Source: Lingula anatina (Eukaryota; Brachiopoda; Lingulata; Lingulida; Lingulidae). Taken from it: DNA of 22,620 nt. This document shows positions 1-7,542 of the stretch, in pieces. The DNA is taken from positions 11,483 through 34,102 of the forward strand of contig NW_019773823.1 of the NCBI RefSeq assembly GCF_001039355.2. Reading direction: 5' to 3'. Within the stretch, counting starts at the first letter, position 1, and every line of letters begins with the position of its first letter. Under the pieces are notes generated by a model. The model was not told the origin of the DNA, made no database searches, and was given only the letters and a program-made list of their open reading frames with translations. Position numbers and translations under genes: made by a program.

Positions 1-141
1 TGAAAGAACCGCCCCTTTTGTCTGGAAAAGGACCATTATGGGTAACATTTTGTCTAGGTACACATAAGTTTCATTGTAAAAGGTCTCCTTTTTCAGAAAA
101 AGAACCCCCCCCCCTTTGAATTTGCTGGCTTCGGGCCTGGA

Positions 142-355
142 ACTTGAATAGGAAGTCATATACTGGTAATCTTACTGTGATCCTGAAATTGACCTTTGAC
201 CTTATTTTCCCCATGAACTTAACTTTTCAAATTTTCCAGCCCTTATATCTCTAAAACTGGTAGAAATACGCCCAAAGCTACTGTTGAACTTAAGTAGGAA
301 GTCATATACTGGCAATCTTACTGTGACCTTGAAATTGACCTTTGACCTACTCCAG
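142..355 (+). repeat. 146-bp repeat, two units, intronic
   Basis: The marker AGGAAGTCATATACTGG occurs at 150 and 296, 146 nt apart. Each unit contains TGACCTTTGACCT (190-202, 336-348), and the second also has TGACCTTGA (324-332). This is the same family as the array at 4200-5297. The last unit stops at the splice acceptor of exon 356-529. The preceding 1-141 is non-coding, with a C-run near 104-115. Confidence 0.85.
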
Positions 356-529
356 AAACATTTCACTAACTCCATCAAGGCGCGCACTCTGGAGAACCTG
401 CAAAAGCAGAACACCAGCCACGAGGGTGACCTCACCCAGTGTAGAGCAGAGGTCTCAGAACTGAAGATGGCGCTGGACAAGGAGAGGAGAGACATGGCTC
501 AGCTTAGACATCTCAGAGACGCAGACCAG
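356..529 (+). CDS. coiled-coil gene, visible exon 1
   Basis: 58 codons, phase 0 at both ends, followed by the donor GTATGA. It encodes a charged helix (ARTLENLQKQ ... LKMALDKERRDMAQL). The acceptor CTACTCCAG directly abuts a unit of the 146-bp repeat. An in-frame AG at 379-380, preceded by a CACTAAC branch-like motif, would give an exon eight codons shorter, so the 5' border is less sure than the 3' border. Confidence 0.7.
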
Positions 530-3500
530 GTATGATGTCTGACAATGAAGGAGAGAAAAATTACAATAAAGAACACACTCAGGTTTAGTTTTAATTTTGG
601 AATATATGGTGGTTTTTGGTGGTATATCCGTCTCTTAATTCCATAATGTGAGACAGAATAGGGGCAGATGTGCAGATTATGGTGGTATGCCAGTCTGCCA
701 ATTTTTTAACCAAATCATCAATGAAATCATCAATGAAAAGGGAGATTTACTGCCATGAAGACAATAACTGTGCTGTTACGTATTCTTATGTTCACTTGGA
801 ATAAACAGGGTAATAACCTACTTGTAGGAGCAGGCGGCCGCGTTGGCAGAGAAATTGAAAAACACTGAGGACAAACTCCAGGCCGCCGCCGCCTGCAAAC
901 AGATGCTGAGTGAAGAAACTGAGACACTGAAAGCTGCTTTCTTGGAAATGTCCAACAATCTAGAGGTTAATGAATTATTTTTGTATCTAATTGGTATATA
1001 TGATAGGTAATTGATATTGATGAAAGTGAAAGTACTGGTAACTGTAGATACTTGTGTTCCAGTACTGAGCATCTTACGCTTCTGGCATAGCAGTTCTTGC
1101 TCTTATGTTCATTTAGTCAATTCATTGCCTGCTCTGCCTCCCCCCTTTAGATAATCTCCTTTGTTTTCAGAAAGCCAAATCTGAGTCCCACAGCTATAAG
1201 GAAAAGCTGGCCAGGGAGGAGAAGCGTTTCAAAGAAAAGCTAGAGGTCTCCAGGAGAGAGGTGGAAGAAAGGAAGAATGCCTTTGAGATGATAAAGAAGG
1301 TAAGTTTATTTAATGAAATTTGGAGAGTGGTGGTGGTGGTGTGAGTTGAAGGCTCTGGTCTAACATTGCACTATAGTGGAGTAGTTACACTTGCGTCCCC
1401 AGCTGATTTCTGCCCTAACAAGACTGTATCTCTTCAGGAGAAGGAAAAGGCTGACACCAAGGCTCAAGACCAAGAGGAACAAATCCTGGCCCTGAAGGCC
1501 CAGCTCCAATCTGCGGAGGTCCAGATGCAGAATGATGCTGCGGGGGCCGCGTTTGCTCTGCAGCCTGTCTTGAATGACCTGAAGGACATATATAAGAGAT
1601 ACAAAAACAAATATGACTTGGCTCGGATAGAAAAGGAGAACCTAACACGGCGCCAGGTATGTATGTTTTGTTTATAATGTTTCTTAATGATTTTGAAGTT
1701 GTGATGTTATGTTTTGTATCCTTACTGGACTTGTTGAGTTTGAAGTCAGATAGTAAGTTATATTTTGCTTACTTAATTTATTTGGACTATTTTTACAGTT
1801 ATGTTTTTTTTTTGCATATTTTGAGAACTCTTGTTTATTGCATTTTATAGAGCTTGTCAAGCACTAGACTGATAGTGGTGTCCAATTTTTTTTTTTTTTT
1901 GGTTTTCCATCTGAATGTGCTTACTCCAGCTGGTGGTACAATATCTGGAGGTAGTATTGCCTCTCTGATCCTCTAGTTTCAATAAGTTTATGAAGGAATT
2001 TAAAAGTTTTGTCTTAATGAATTTTTCTAGGATTCATCGAGGGACTCGGCCCCATTAGTATTACCTGGATACCTACAGGGCAATAACCCCCAAAATGTAG
2101 GTGTACACTTTCAACAAGATTACAGAATGCTCACGGTGAAACTGGTATTTTTATGATATGTTAGCGTAATTTAGAGGTTTTTCTTTATATAAAAATTAGT
2201 GACAGCATATAAAGTTGGGCAAAATAAGAGATTTAGTTAATGACATAACATGAATCATGTTTTAAAGAACTATTTGCATGTGATTTATTTCAATAAGTTT
2301 ATGAAGGAATTTTAAAGTTTTCTCTTGATGTATTTTTCTAGGGTCCATCTATTCCAGAGGTGGTAGACCAGGGTGAGCTTAATATTTTTAGGGAGTGTTC
2401 AGAATAAACTTATGGCACCAATGTAATCAGCTTAAGTGTCTGGCATACCCCCTTGAGAAGCTAGGGGGTAATTTACTTCATTGTGCACTTGACTTAGTTA
2501 CCTCTTAGCTGGTTGAGGAAGCATGTCAGACTATTACGCTGATTAAATTAATTGGACTTTAGTGAGAGTCCCAGCAGAGATGGATCGATTTTGCTGGTAT
2601 GATAAGTTTATTCTGAATACTCCCTTAGATTACAGAAAATTTTGGGGGATATAAACTATTGTTTTAATGTAAGATGAACATTTCGGGTTTACAGATCAAA
2701 CCAATCCATGTGAAATCTGACTCATACAGAGTGTATAAAACACTTATGTGAAATGCTGTCTTATAATTTTATGTCGAGTTGGAGGCAGATTTTGCCTATG
2801 CATAAGAATAATAATAAGAACAACGATGCTATTTATGACACTTTTACCAAATTATGGTAAAGTATTACTTTTAATAACAGATGTTATGTAAGAGATAAAA
2901 CATTTTTACTTAATAGTGGACACCAAATAAAATAAATAAATAAATAAATAAATATTATTATTATTACCTCTGATTTTGGTAGGTGAGGGGTACACAGCCA
3001 GCTACCAGCCTGTACATCCTAGCCTTATCCATCTCAGCAACGACCTTGAACCTGCTCCCAGTTTGTCTTCCTCTGCTCAATCACCTCTTAGTGTGAGAGA
3101 TGTGTCCCTTCAGACATTGGAGGCACCCCCTACCTACTCCTTGGGCAATGTAGAAAATGAGCTTGCCAGTGCACAGATAAGTGCACAATCTGACAATCTG
3201 GGGAATGATAGTGACAATCAAGGGCAAGTCCCAGGCAACGATGTTTCAGAAGATGAGCCAAGGCCAACCCATTGCATTAGAGGTAACCAAGAGGCATAGT
3301 TGGAAAGAAATGTGAAATGCTATATATATAATTGTCCTATTATTGTACCACCAGCGTTGGAACTGGCGGTACACATGGTTTTAGTCCTGTTCGGTCCGTT
3401 CCGCCGACTCCGCCGCCATGTTACCGTTACCGCTTCTCCTCCTAGACTACAAGGAGGGCTTCATCGGTTCAGGGGTCTAGATGTGGCGCTCATTGCAATG

Positions 3501-6083
3501 CACCCTTGTCCAAAATTGGCAAAATTAAATGCTAATTATATCTACCATACCAAAGGAATTATGGGAAAAATTTCTGTAGACTGACCGAAAGTCATATGTG
3601 GAGATTTCAAATATGCCCTTGGATTTGACCTTTGACCTTTTTTTCAAGGTCAAATGGGCCAAAATTTTCAAAAAAATAATTTTTTTTTACAAAAAAAAAA
3701 ATTATTCACACTAATATTCAGAAACTACTCAGACCTAACCTATAATATTATTGGCAGGTGGTACCCTTCAGGTCATCTTTCATCTCCGTGAGTTTGGGGT
3801 CAATCTGTGCATTTTCAGGGGAGTAGCCATAAGTGACCGAAACTGAAAACTGTCTCTAATTCGGGAACCGTTGGTGCTAGAGACCTGTTCTTTTTTGCAT
3901 TTTGTAGAGCATGTCAAGCCCAACAGTGAAAGTGGTCTCCGTTTTTTTATTTCCATACGGTTTATGAGTTATGCTGTATCAAAAAGTACATTGTGGTGGT
4001 GAAAGCAAAATGTGCAATACGGTAATGTGTAATAAATTTTGAACCTCTGGAAAATAAAACATAAGGCTTGGCAAGGCAGACAACTTCTGGTCAAGAATGA
4101 CATTATTTCATGAAATTTGAACATTTCAAGAATTTTAACCAAAATGACCTTTTCAATTAATTTCTTTTGTAGGAAATTTATAGCACATTATTGTAACTCC
4201 AAAATTGTAACATTTAGTCCCTTATATCTCCAAAATTGGCAGAGATAGGCACATAGTTACTATTGAAGTTGAATAGGAAGTCATATGCTGGCAATCTAAC
4301 TGTGACCTTAAAATTGACCTTTGACCTACTTTTCACCATAAACTGAACTTTGCAACTTTTTTAATGCTTTTACTTTCAAAACTGGCAAAGATAAGCCCAT
4401 AGTTACTATTGAATTTGAAAAGGAAGTCATTAGAGGCAATTTAACTGTGACCTTGAAATTGACCCTTGACCTACTTTTCACCATGAACTGAACTTATTTT
4501 TGTTCCCTTTTATCTCCAAAACTGGCAGAGATAGTCCATAGTTACTATTGAACTTGAATAGGAAGTCATAGGAAGTCATATGCTGGCAATCTAAGTGTAA
4601 CCTTAAAATTGACCTTTGACCTACTTTTCACCATGAACTGAACTTTGCAAATTTTCTTTCCCTTTTATCTCCAAAACTGGCAGAGATACGCCCATAGTTA
4701 CTTTTGAATTTGAATAGGAAGTCATATACTGGCAATCTAACTGTGACCTCAAAATTGACTTTTGACCTACTTTTCACCATAAACTGAACTTTGCAACTTT
4801 TTTAATGCTTATAATTTCAAAACTGGCAGATATATGCCCATAGTTACTATTTAAATTGAATAGGAAGTCGCTTAAGCTATCTAACTGTGACCTTGAAATT
4901 GACCTTTAACCTACTTTTTATTATGAACTGCACTTTGCAAATTTCTTTCCCTTTTTACTCCAAAACTGGGAGAGATGGGTCCATAGTTACTTTTGAAATT
5001 GAATAGGAAGTCATGTACTGGTAATTTTACTGTGACCTTGAAATTGACCTTTGGACTTTTTTTCATGATAAACTGCACTTAATAAATTTTGTTATCTTTA
5101 TATCTCCAAAACTGACAAAGATATGCACATAGTTTTTATTGAACTTGAATAGGAAGTCATATACTGGCTATCTAACTGTGACCTTTAAATTGACCTTTGA
5201 CCTAATTTTCACCATGAACTGAACTTCATATACTGGCTATCTAACTGTGACCTTTAAATTGACCTTTGACCTACTTGTCACCATGAATTGAACTTTTTTA
5301 TTATTATTACCTCTGATTTTGGTAGGTGAGGGATACACAGACAGCTACCAGCCTGTACATCCTAGCCTTATCCATCTCAGCAACGACCTTGAACCTGTGC
5401 CAAGTTTATCTTGCTCTGCTCAATCACCTGTTAGTGTGAGAGATGCGTCACTTCCCACAATGGAGGCACCCCCTACCTACTCCTTGGGCGATGTAGAAAA
5501 CAGGCTTGCCAGTGGACAGTCTGACAATCAAGGGCAAGTCCCAGGCAAGGATGTTTCAGAAAAAGAGCCAAGGCCAACCGATTGCGTTAGAGGTGACCCA
5601 GAGGCACAATTGGGAAGCAATCATCCACAGAACACACTCGAGGCTGCTGCTGGTAATGAGAATGCAGAAAATGGACCTTCTTTGCCAGAACAGACTATCA
5701 CACCAGGACACATTCCCATGTCTTTGAACCTGCAGGCAGACAAAGACAGCTCTGACTTCAACACACGTGAGGCCTCAGCACCAAGAGACATGGGGCAGCT
5801 GTTAGGTGAACTCTCACAAACAGAACCCCCATCAAACCCTGGAAGTATTGACATGATTGTAGTGAAGAGCCCGCCACCTTTTCCAGAAGAATGGACTGCT
5901 AAGGCGGAGGAGGAGGAGAAGAGGGATCAGGGTGGGAGTGGAGAGCTGCAGGAGGGGGGCGGGGCTGAAGGAGATTCAATGCAGAGCAGTGTACATGTCA
6001 CCATGCGATGGAACCCATTACAAGGAATAAGAAATACTTTACGCTCAATAAGTCACTCGTTGAGTGATAATCTAGGGCTTTGA
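356..6083 (+). CDS. coiled-coil protein gene, 3' part (5' end outside window), alternatively spliced
   Basis: Eight exons are visible: 356-529, 828-965, 1171-1299, 1438-1656, 2031-2100, 2342-2372, 2983-3299 and 5326-6083. All have AG/GT borders. The first four are phase 0 and encode about 220 residues rich in Glu, Lys, Gln and Leu with heptad-like spacing, so a long coiled coil is likely. The 3' exons encode a Ser/Pro/Gln-rich, probably disordered tail with a PPTY motif (PPxY class, a possible WW-domain ligand) and a final basic/hydrophobic segment. Using 2031-2100 plus 5326-6083 gives 495 visible residues; using 2342-2372 instead gives 482. Both stay open to the TGA at 6081. I do not recognise the family. 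The fourth exon faintly resembles the ubiquitin-binding coiled coil of NEMO/optineurin/TNIP, but the core residues are missing. The start codon and N-terminal exons are upstream of the window. Confidence 0.75.
828..965 (+). CDS. coiled-coil gene, visible exon 2
   Basis: 46 codons, phase 0/0, acceptor CTTGTAG and donor GTTAAT. It encodes an Ala/Glu/Lys-rich helix (AALAEKLKNTEDKLQ ... SEETETLKAAFLEMSNNLE). It continues the heptad-like pattern of the previous exon. Confidence 0.75.
1171..1299 (+). CDS. coiled-coil gene, visible exon 3
   Basis: 43 codons, phase 0/0, acceptor TTGTTTTCAG and consensus donor GTAAGT. It encodes a very charged helix (EKLAREEKRFKEKLEVSRRE) that fits an uninterrupted coiled coil. 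Confidence 0.8.
1438..1656 (+). CDS. coiled-coil gene, visible exon 4, weakly UBAN-like
   Basis: 73 codons, phase 0/0, acceptor CTCTTCAG and donor GTATGT. It starts EKEKADTKAQDQEEQ and ends with DIYKRYKNKYDLARIEKENL. The DIYK plus a later AR pair have the spacing seen in the NEMO/optineurin/TNIP ubiquitin-binding coiled coil, but the DF..ER core of that motif is absent, so ubiquitin binding is not supported by sequence alone. Confidence 0.8.
1977..2342 (+). repeat. 55-nt direct repeat at two splice acceptors
   Basis: Positions 1977-2031 and 2288-2342 match except at about four bases (both start TTTCAATAAGTTTATGAAGG and end ATTTTTCTAGG). Each copy ends at the acceptor of one of the two alternative exons. 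Confidence 0.85.
2031..2100 (+). CDS. coiled-coil gene, alternative exon A
   Basis: 70 nt, enters in phase 0 and leaves in phase 1. It encodes DSSRDSAPLVLPGYLQGNN followed by PQNV. Its 55-nt upstream flank (1977-2031) is repeated before exon B. Frame requires that either A or B, but not both, precede a terminal exon. The donor GTGTAC is weak, so this exon is less certain than the coiled-coil exons. Confidence 0.6.
2342..2372 (+). CDS. coiled-coil gene, alternative exon B
   Basis: 31 nt, enters in phase 0 and leaves in phase 1 like exon A. It encodes GPSIPEVVDQ. It has acceptor TTTTTCTAG and donor GTGAGC. Splicing A to B to the terminal exon would create a TGA at the start of the terminal exon, so B is an alternative to A, not an addition. 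It is a micro-exon, and transcript evidence would be decisive. Confidence 0.55.
2391..2624. mobile_element. MITE, PIF/Harbinger-like, 234 bp
   Basis: The 23-bp terminal inverted repeats start GGGAGTGTTCAGAATAAACT at 2391 and mirror 2602-2624 with one mismatch. They are flanked by TTA at 2388-2390 and 2625-2627, a 3-bp target duplication of the TWA type used by PIF/Harbinger. There is no transposase frame, so it is non-autonomous. It lies in the intron between alternative exon B and the short terminal exon. Superfamily assignment rests on the TSD and the GGG terminus only. Confidence 0.75.
2926..2968. repeat. AAAT/ATT microsatellite before the short terminal exon
   Basis: Repeated AAAT units followed by ATT units run up to the acceptor region of 2983. 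The ATT part and the following ACCTCTGATTTTGGTAG are also present before the long copy at 5326, marking the left border of the duplication. Confidence 0.8.
2983..3299 (+). CDS. duplicated terminal exon, short copy
   Basis: Acceptor TTTTGGTAG, entry phase 1, then 105 codons ending in TAG at 3297-3299. It matches the start of the long terminal exon at 5326 (54 of the first 63 residues identical by my count), including EAPPTYSLG. It carries an 11-codon in-frame extra segment (around ISAQSDNLGND). Where this copy reads TAG the long copy reads CAA (Gln), and similarity fades just afterwards. It may be a functional short C-terminus or a decaying pseudo-exon. Confidence 0.55.
3300..4199. other. non-coding stretch between terminal exon copies, before the array
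   Basis: No gene is seen. It holds a GC-richer patch (3350-3480) and one diverged unit of the 146-bp family with TGACCTTTGACCT at 3626-3638, facing an inverted TCAAGGTCA at 3644-3652. It also holds a segment at 3893-3955 resembling 1840-1911 in an earlier intron (both contain GCATTTTRTAGAGC.TGTCAAGC). Open frames here are short and lack splice support. Confidence 0.6.
4200..5297 (+). repeat. 146-bp tandem array with nuclear-receptor half-sites
   Basis: The marker AGGAAGTC recurs at about 4275, 4421, 4570, 4716, 4862, 5005 and 5151, giving steps of 143-149 nt and about seven units. Units share TCTCCAAAACTGGCAGAGAT, CATAGTTACTATTGAA and TTTTCACCATGAACTGAAC. Perfect TGACCTTTGACCT (reverse complement AGGTCAAAGGTCA, a DR1) occurs at 4315, 4610, 5191 and 5260. 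TGACCTTGA occurs at 4448, 4888 and 5033. A segment of about 70 bp is doubled at the end (5157-5226 and 5226-5295). There is no coding potential; the array fills the space between the duplicated terminal exons. Confidence 0.9.
5326..6083 (+). CDS. terminal exon, long copy
   Basis: Acceptor TTTTGGTAG, entry phase 1, 251 complete codons and TGA at 6081-6083. It encodes a Ser/Pro/Glu-rich low-complexity tail with a PPTY motif near the start, a proline cluster (SPPPFPEEW), an acidic/Gly stretch (KAEEEEKRDQGGSGELQEGG) and a conserved-looking end (HVTMRWNPLQGIRNTLRSIS). Poly(A) signals follow at 6454 and 6543. The domain is not recognised. Confidence 0.75.
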
Positions 6084-6453
6084 GAGAGTACCTGGTGGTA
6101 AATTCCAGTTGTAAGTGTTTATGTGAAAAATGAACTCAACTGGGGAGAATGTTCTTTGCCCAAACACTGACATCTCCTACCCTCTTGACTGATATGAGAC
6201 ACCAGATTGTTAACATCTGTGTCATGTATAATGTGTGTGTGTATGTGTGTAGAGAGAGAAAGAGAGAAAAAGGCTCTCTTTTCTCTTTATACATATATGA
6301 ATCTACTGTGTGTATATATATATACTTGTATAATTTTTTTATTCAACCAAGATCAGATACTTTATATATATATAAGTCAAAACAAGTCACATAATGATTG
6401 CAATGGTTAATTATTCTTCGTAAGTGTTTTTGCCTCTTTCAGGCTGTTCGGAT

Positions 6454-6548
6454 AATAAAACTCTTGAAGTGTTCTTCGACCACTGAGGCATGTTATATTC
6501 AATGTAAATGTAATGGGATTCTTATTCTTATTTTGAAATAGAAATAAA
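6454..6548 (+). promoter_or_regulatory. polyadenylation signals of the coiled-coil gene
   Basis: Two AATAAA hexamers lie at 6454-6459 and 6543-6548 on the plus strand, 370-460 nt after the TGA of the long terminal exon. There is no further plus-strand gene before the convergent TRIM gene. Cleavage sites are inferred. Confidence 0.5.
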
Positions 6549-6681
6549 ATCAACTGTTGTGCACAATTGAAGGTTAAAGTGTAATTAACGTTTGTTTGAT
6601 TATAAAAAGATCAATGTTTTCAAAATACAGTGTTTCAAATGGATACCTTTATAATGCAAGCATTTTCTTTTTTGGTTCACA

Positions 6682-7024
6682 TTAAAGGGATAAAAACTTT
6701 CCTGGGGTAAACAGCAATTTTTCCATACTTACCAAAGGTTAATGAATCCATTTCTACATTCAAAGTTAGTCCCCGTTTTTTTTTTTTCAATTTTTTTCTA
6801 ATTTTTATTATTTATTTATTTATTTGTAATAATCCCTTAAGAGATTATTACAAAGTAAAGCCATCTGTGGAGGTCACGTGGTTGGATGGCAAGCACAGAT
6901 TTCAGATTTATTGCTATAAATGCCGTTTTTGTGGTTAAATAGAATAAATTATATTTCGACGAGTTGTTTACAATGCATTTATTGTGAAATATAGCTCTCA
7001 TACGCAGAGTTGTTATCCCTTTAA
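6682..7024. mobile_element. MITE with TTAA ends, piggyBac/Looper-like, 343 bp
   Basis: TTAAAGGGATAA at 6682-6693 is exactly inverted at 7013-7024. The similarity continues inward a few bases (AACTTTCC versus AACTCTGC). Reading the outer TTAA as target duplication gives termini AGGGATAA. Inside is a perfect 12-bp palindrome arm pair, TTTGTAATAATC (6823-6834) and GATTATTACAAA (6843-6854). There is no transposase. TTAAAGGGATA-type ends with a TTAA duplication are familiar from non-autonomous piggyBac-like elements in fish; family membership here is inference. Confidence 0.65.
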
Positions 7025-7255
7025 GTACCTGAATCAGTAAGAAAAAGACGGGAGGTTGCGATGAAGTATTTTATTTATATTATGCACCTATCAAGGTCGT
7101 AGGTATAATTGGTTTGTACACAAAATGACATGTATTTTGTTCACTGGCGTAGAAGTCTTTTTATAATCCCCCAATTCCCTAGTCCATGAAACTGCTATTT
7201 CATTTAGGCGAAGCGATTTCTCGATATCTTCTTAATTAAAGATAACACAAAAATC

Positions 7256-7362
7256 TTTATTGATGATATAGAGTTTGTTTTTAATAATCTGCACCTGGTG
7301 TATAGGGGCAGGGGAGGGTGGGAATTTTGAAGTCGATCCAGTCCATCAATTGCACTTTTATT
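7256..7362 (-). promoter_or_regulatory. polyadenylation signals of the TRIM gene
   Basis: TTTATT on the plus strand (AATAAA on the minus strand) occurs at 7357-7362 and 7256-7261, about 180-290 nt past the TRIM stop codon. Which one is used cannot be told from sequence. Confidence 0.5.
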
Positions 7363-7448
7363 TATCCTTCAGCCTGAGTGAAAAGTGTATATCCCACACT
7401 CCTAAAAATCAAACTTCTTGATGTACAGTATTGCCTTCAACGACTCTG

Positions 7449-7472
7449 CCCCCCCCCCCCCCCCCCCCCCCC
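7449..7472. repeat. C24 homopolymer
   Basis: 24 consecutive C on the plus strand. If the poly(A) signals at 7357 or 7256 are used, this is a G24 run inside the TRIM 3' UTR. The exact length is likely unreliable for technical reasons. Confidence 0.9.
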
Positions 7473-7542
7473 GCCATTTTATTCTCAGCCTTTTGTATAT
7501 TGTTCGACTCTGCAATGAGATGTTTCAAAGATTCTCCTTCAA

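Larger units (their letters stand above)
6084..7542. other. 3' UTR and convergent intergenic region
   Basis: This holds the 3' UTR of the coiled-coil gene with TG, GA and TA microsatellites (6230-6380), its poly(A) signals, a TTAA-flanked MITE (6682-7024), poly(A) signals for the minus-strand TRIM gene (7256, 7357) and a C24 run (7449-7472). No further gene is seen. Confidence 0.65.

Noticed and set aside
3300-3584. Open frame after the short terminal exon
   Set aside because: There is no ATG at its start, no homology and it ends in repeat-like sequence; probably chance.
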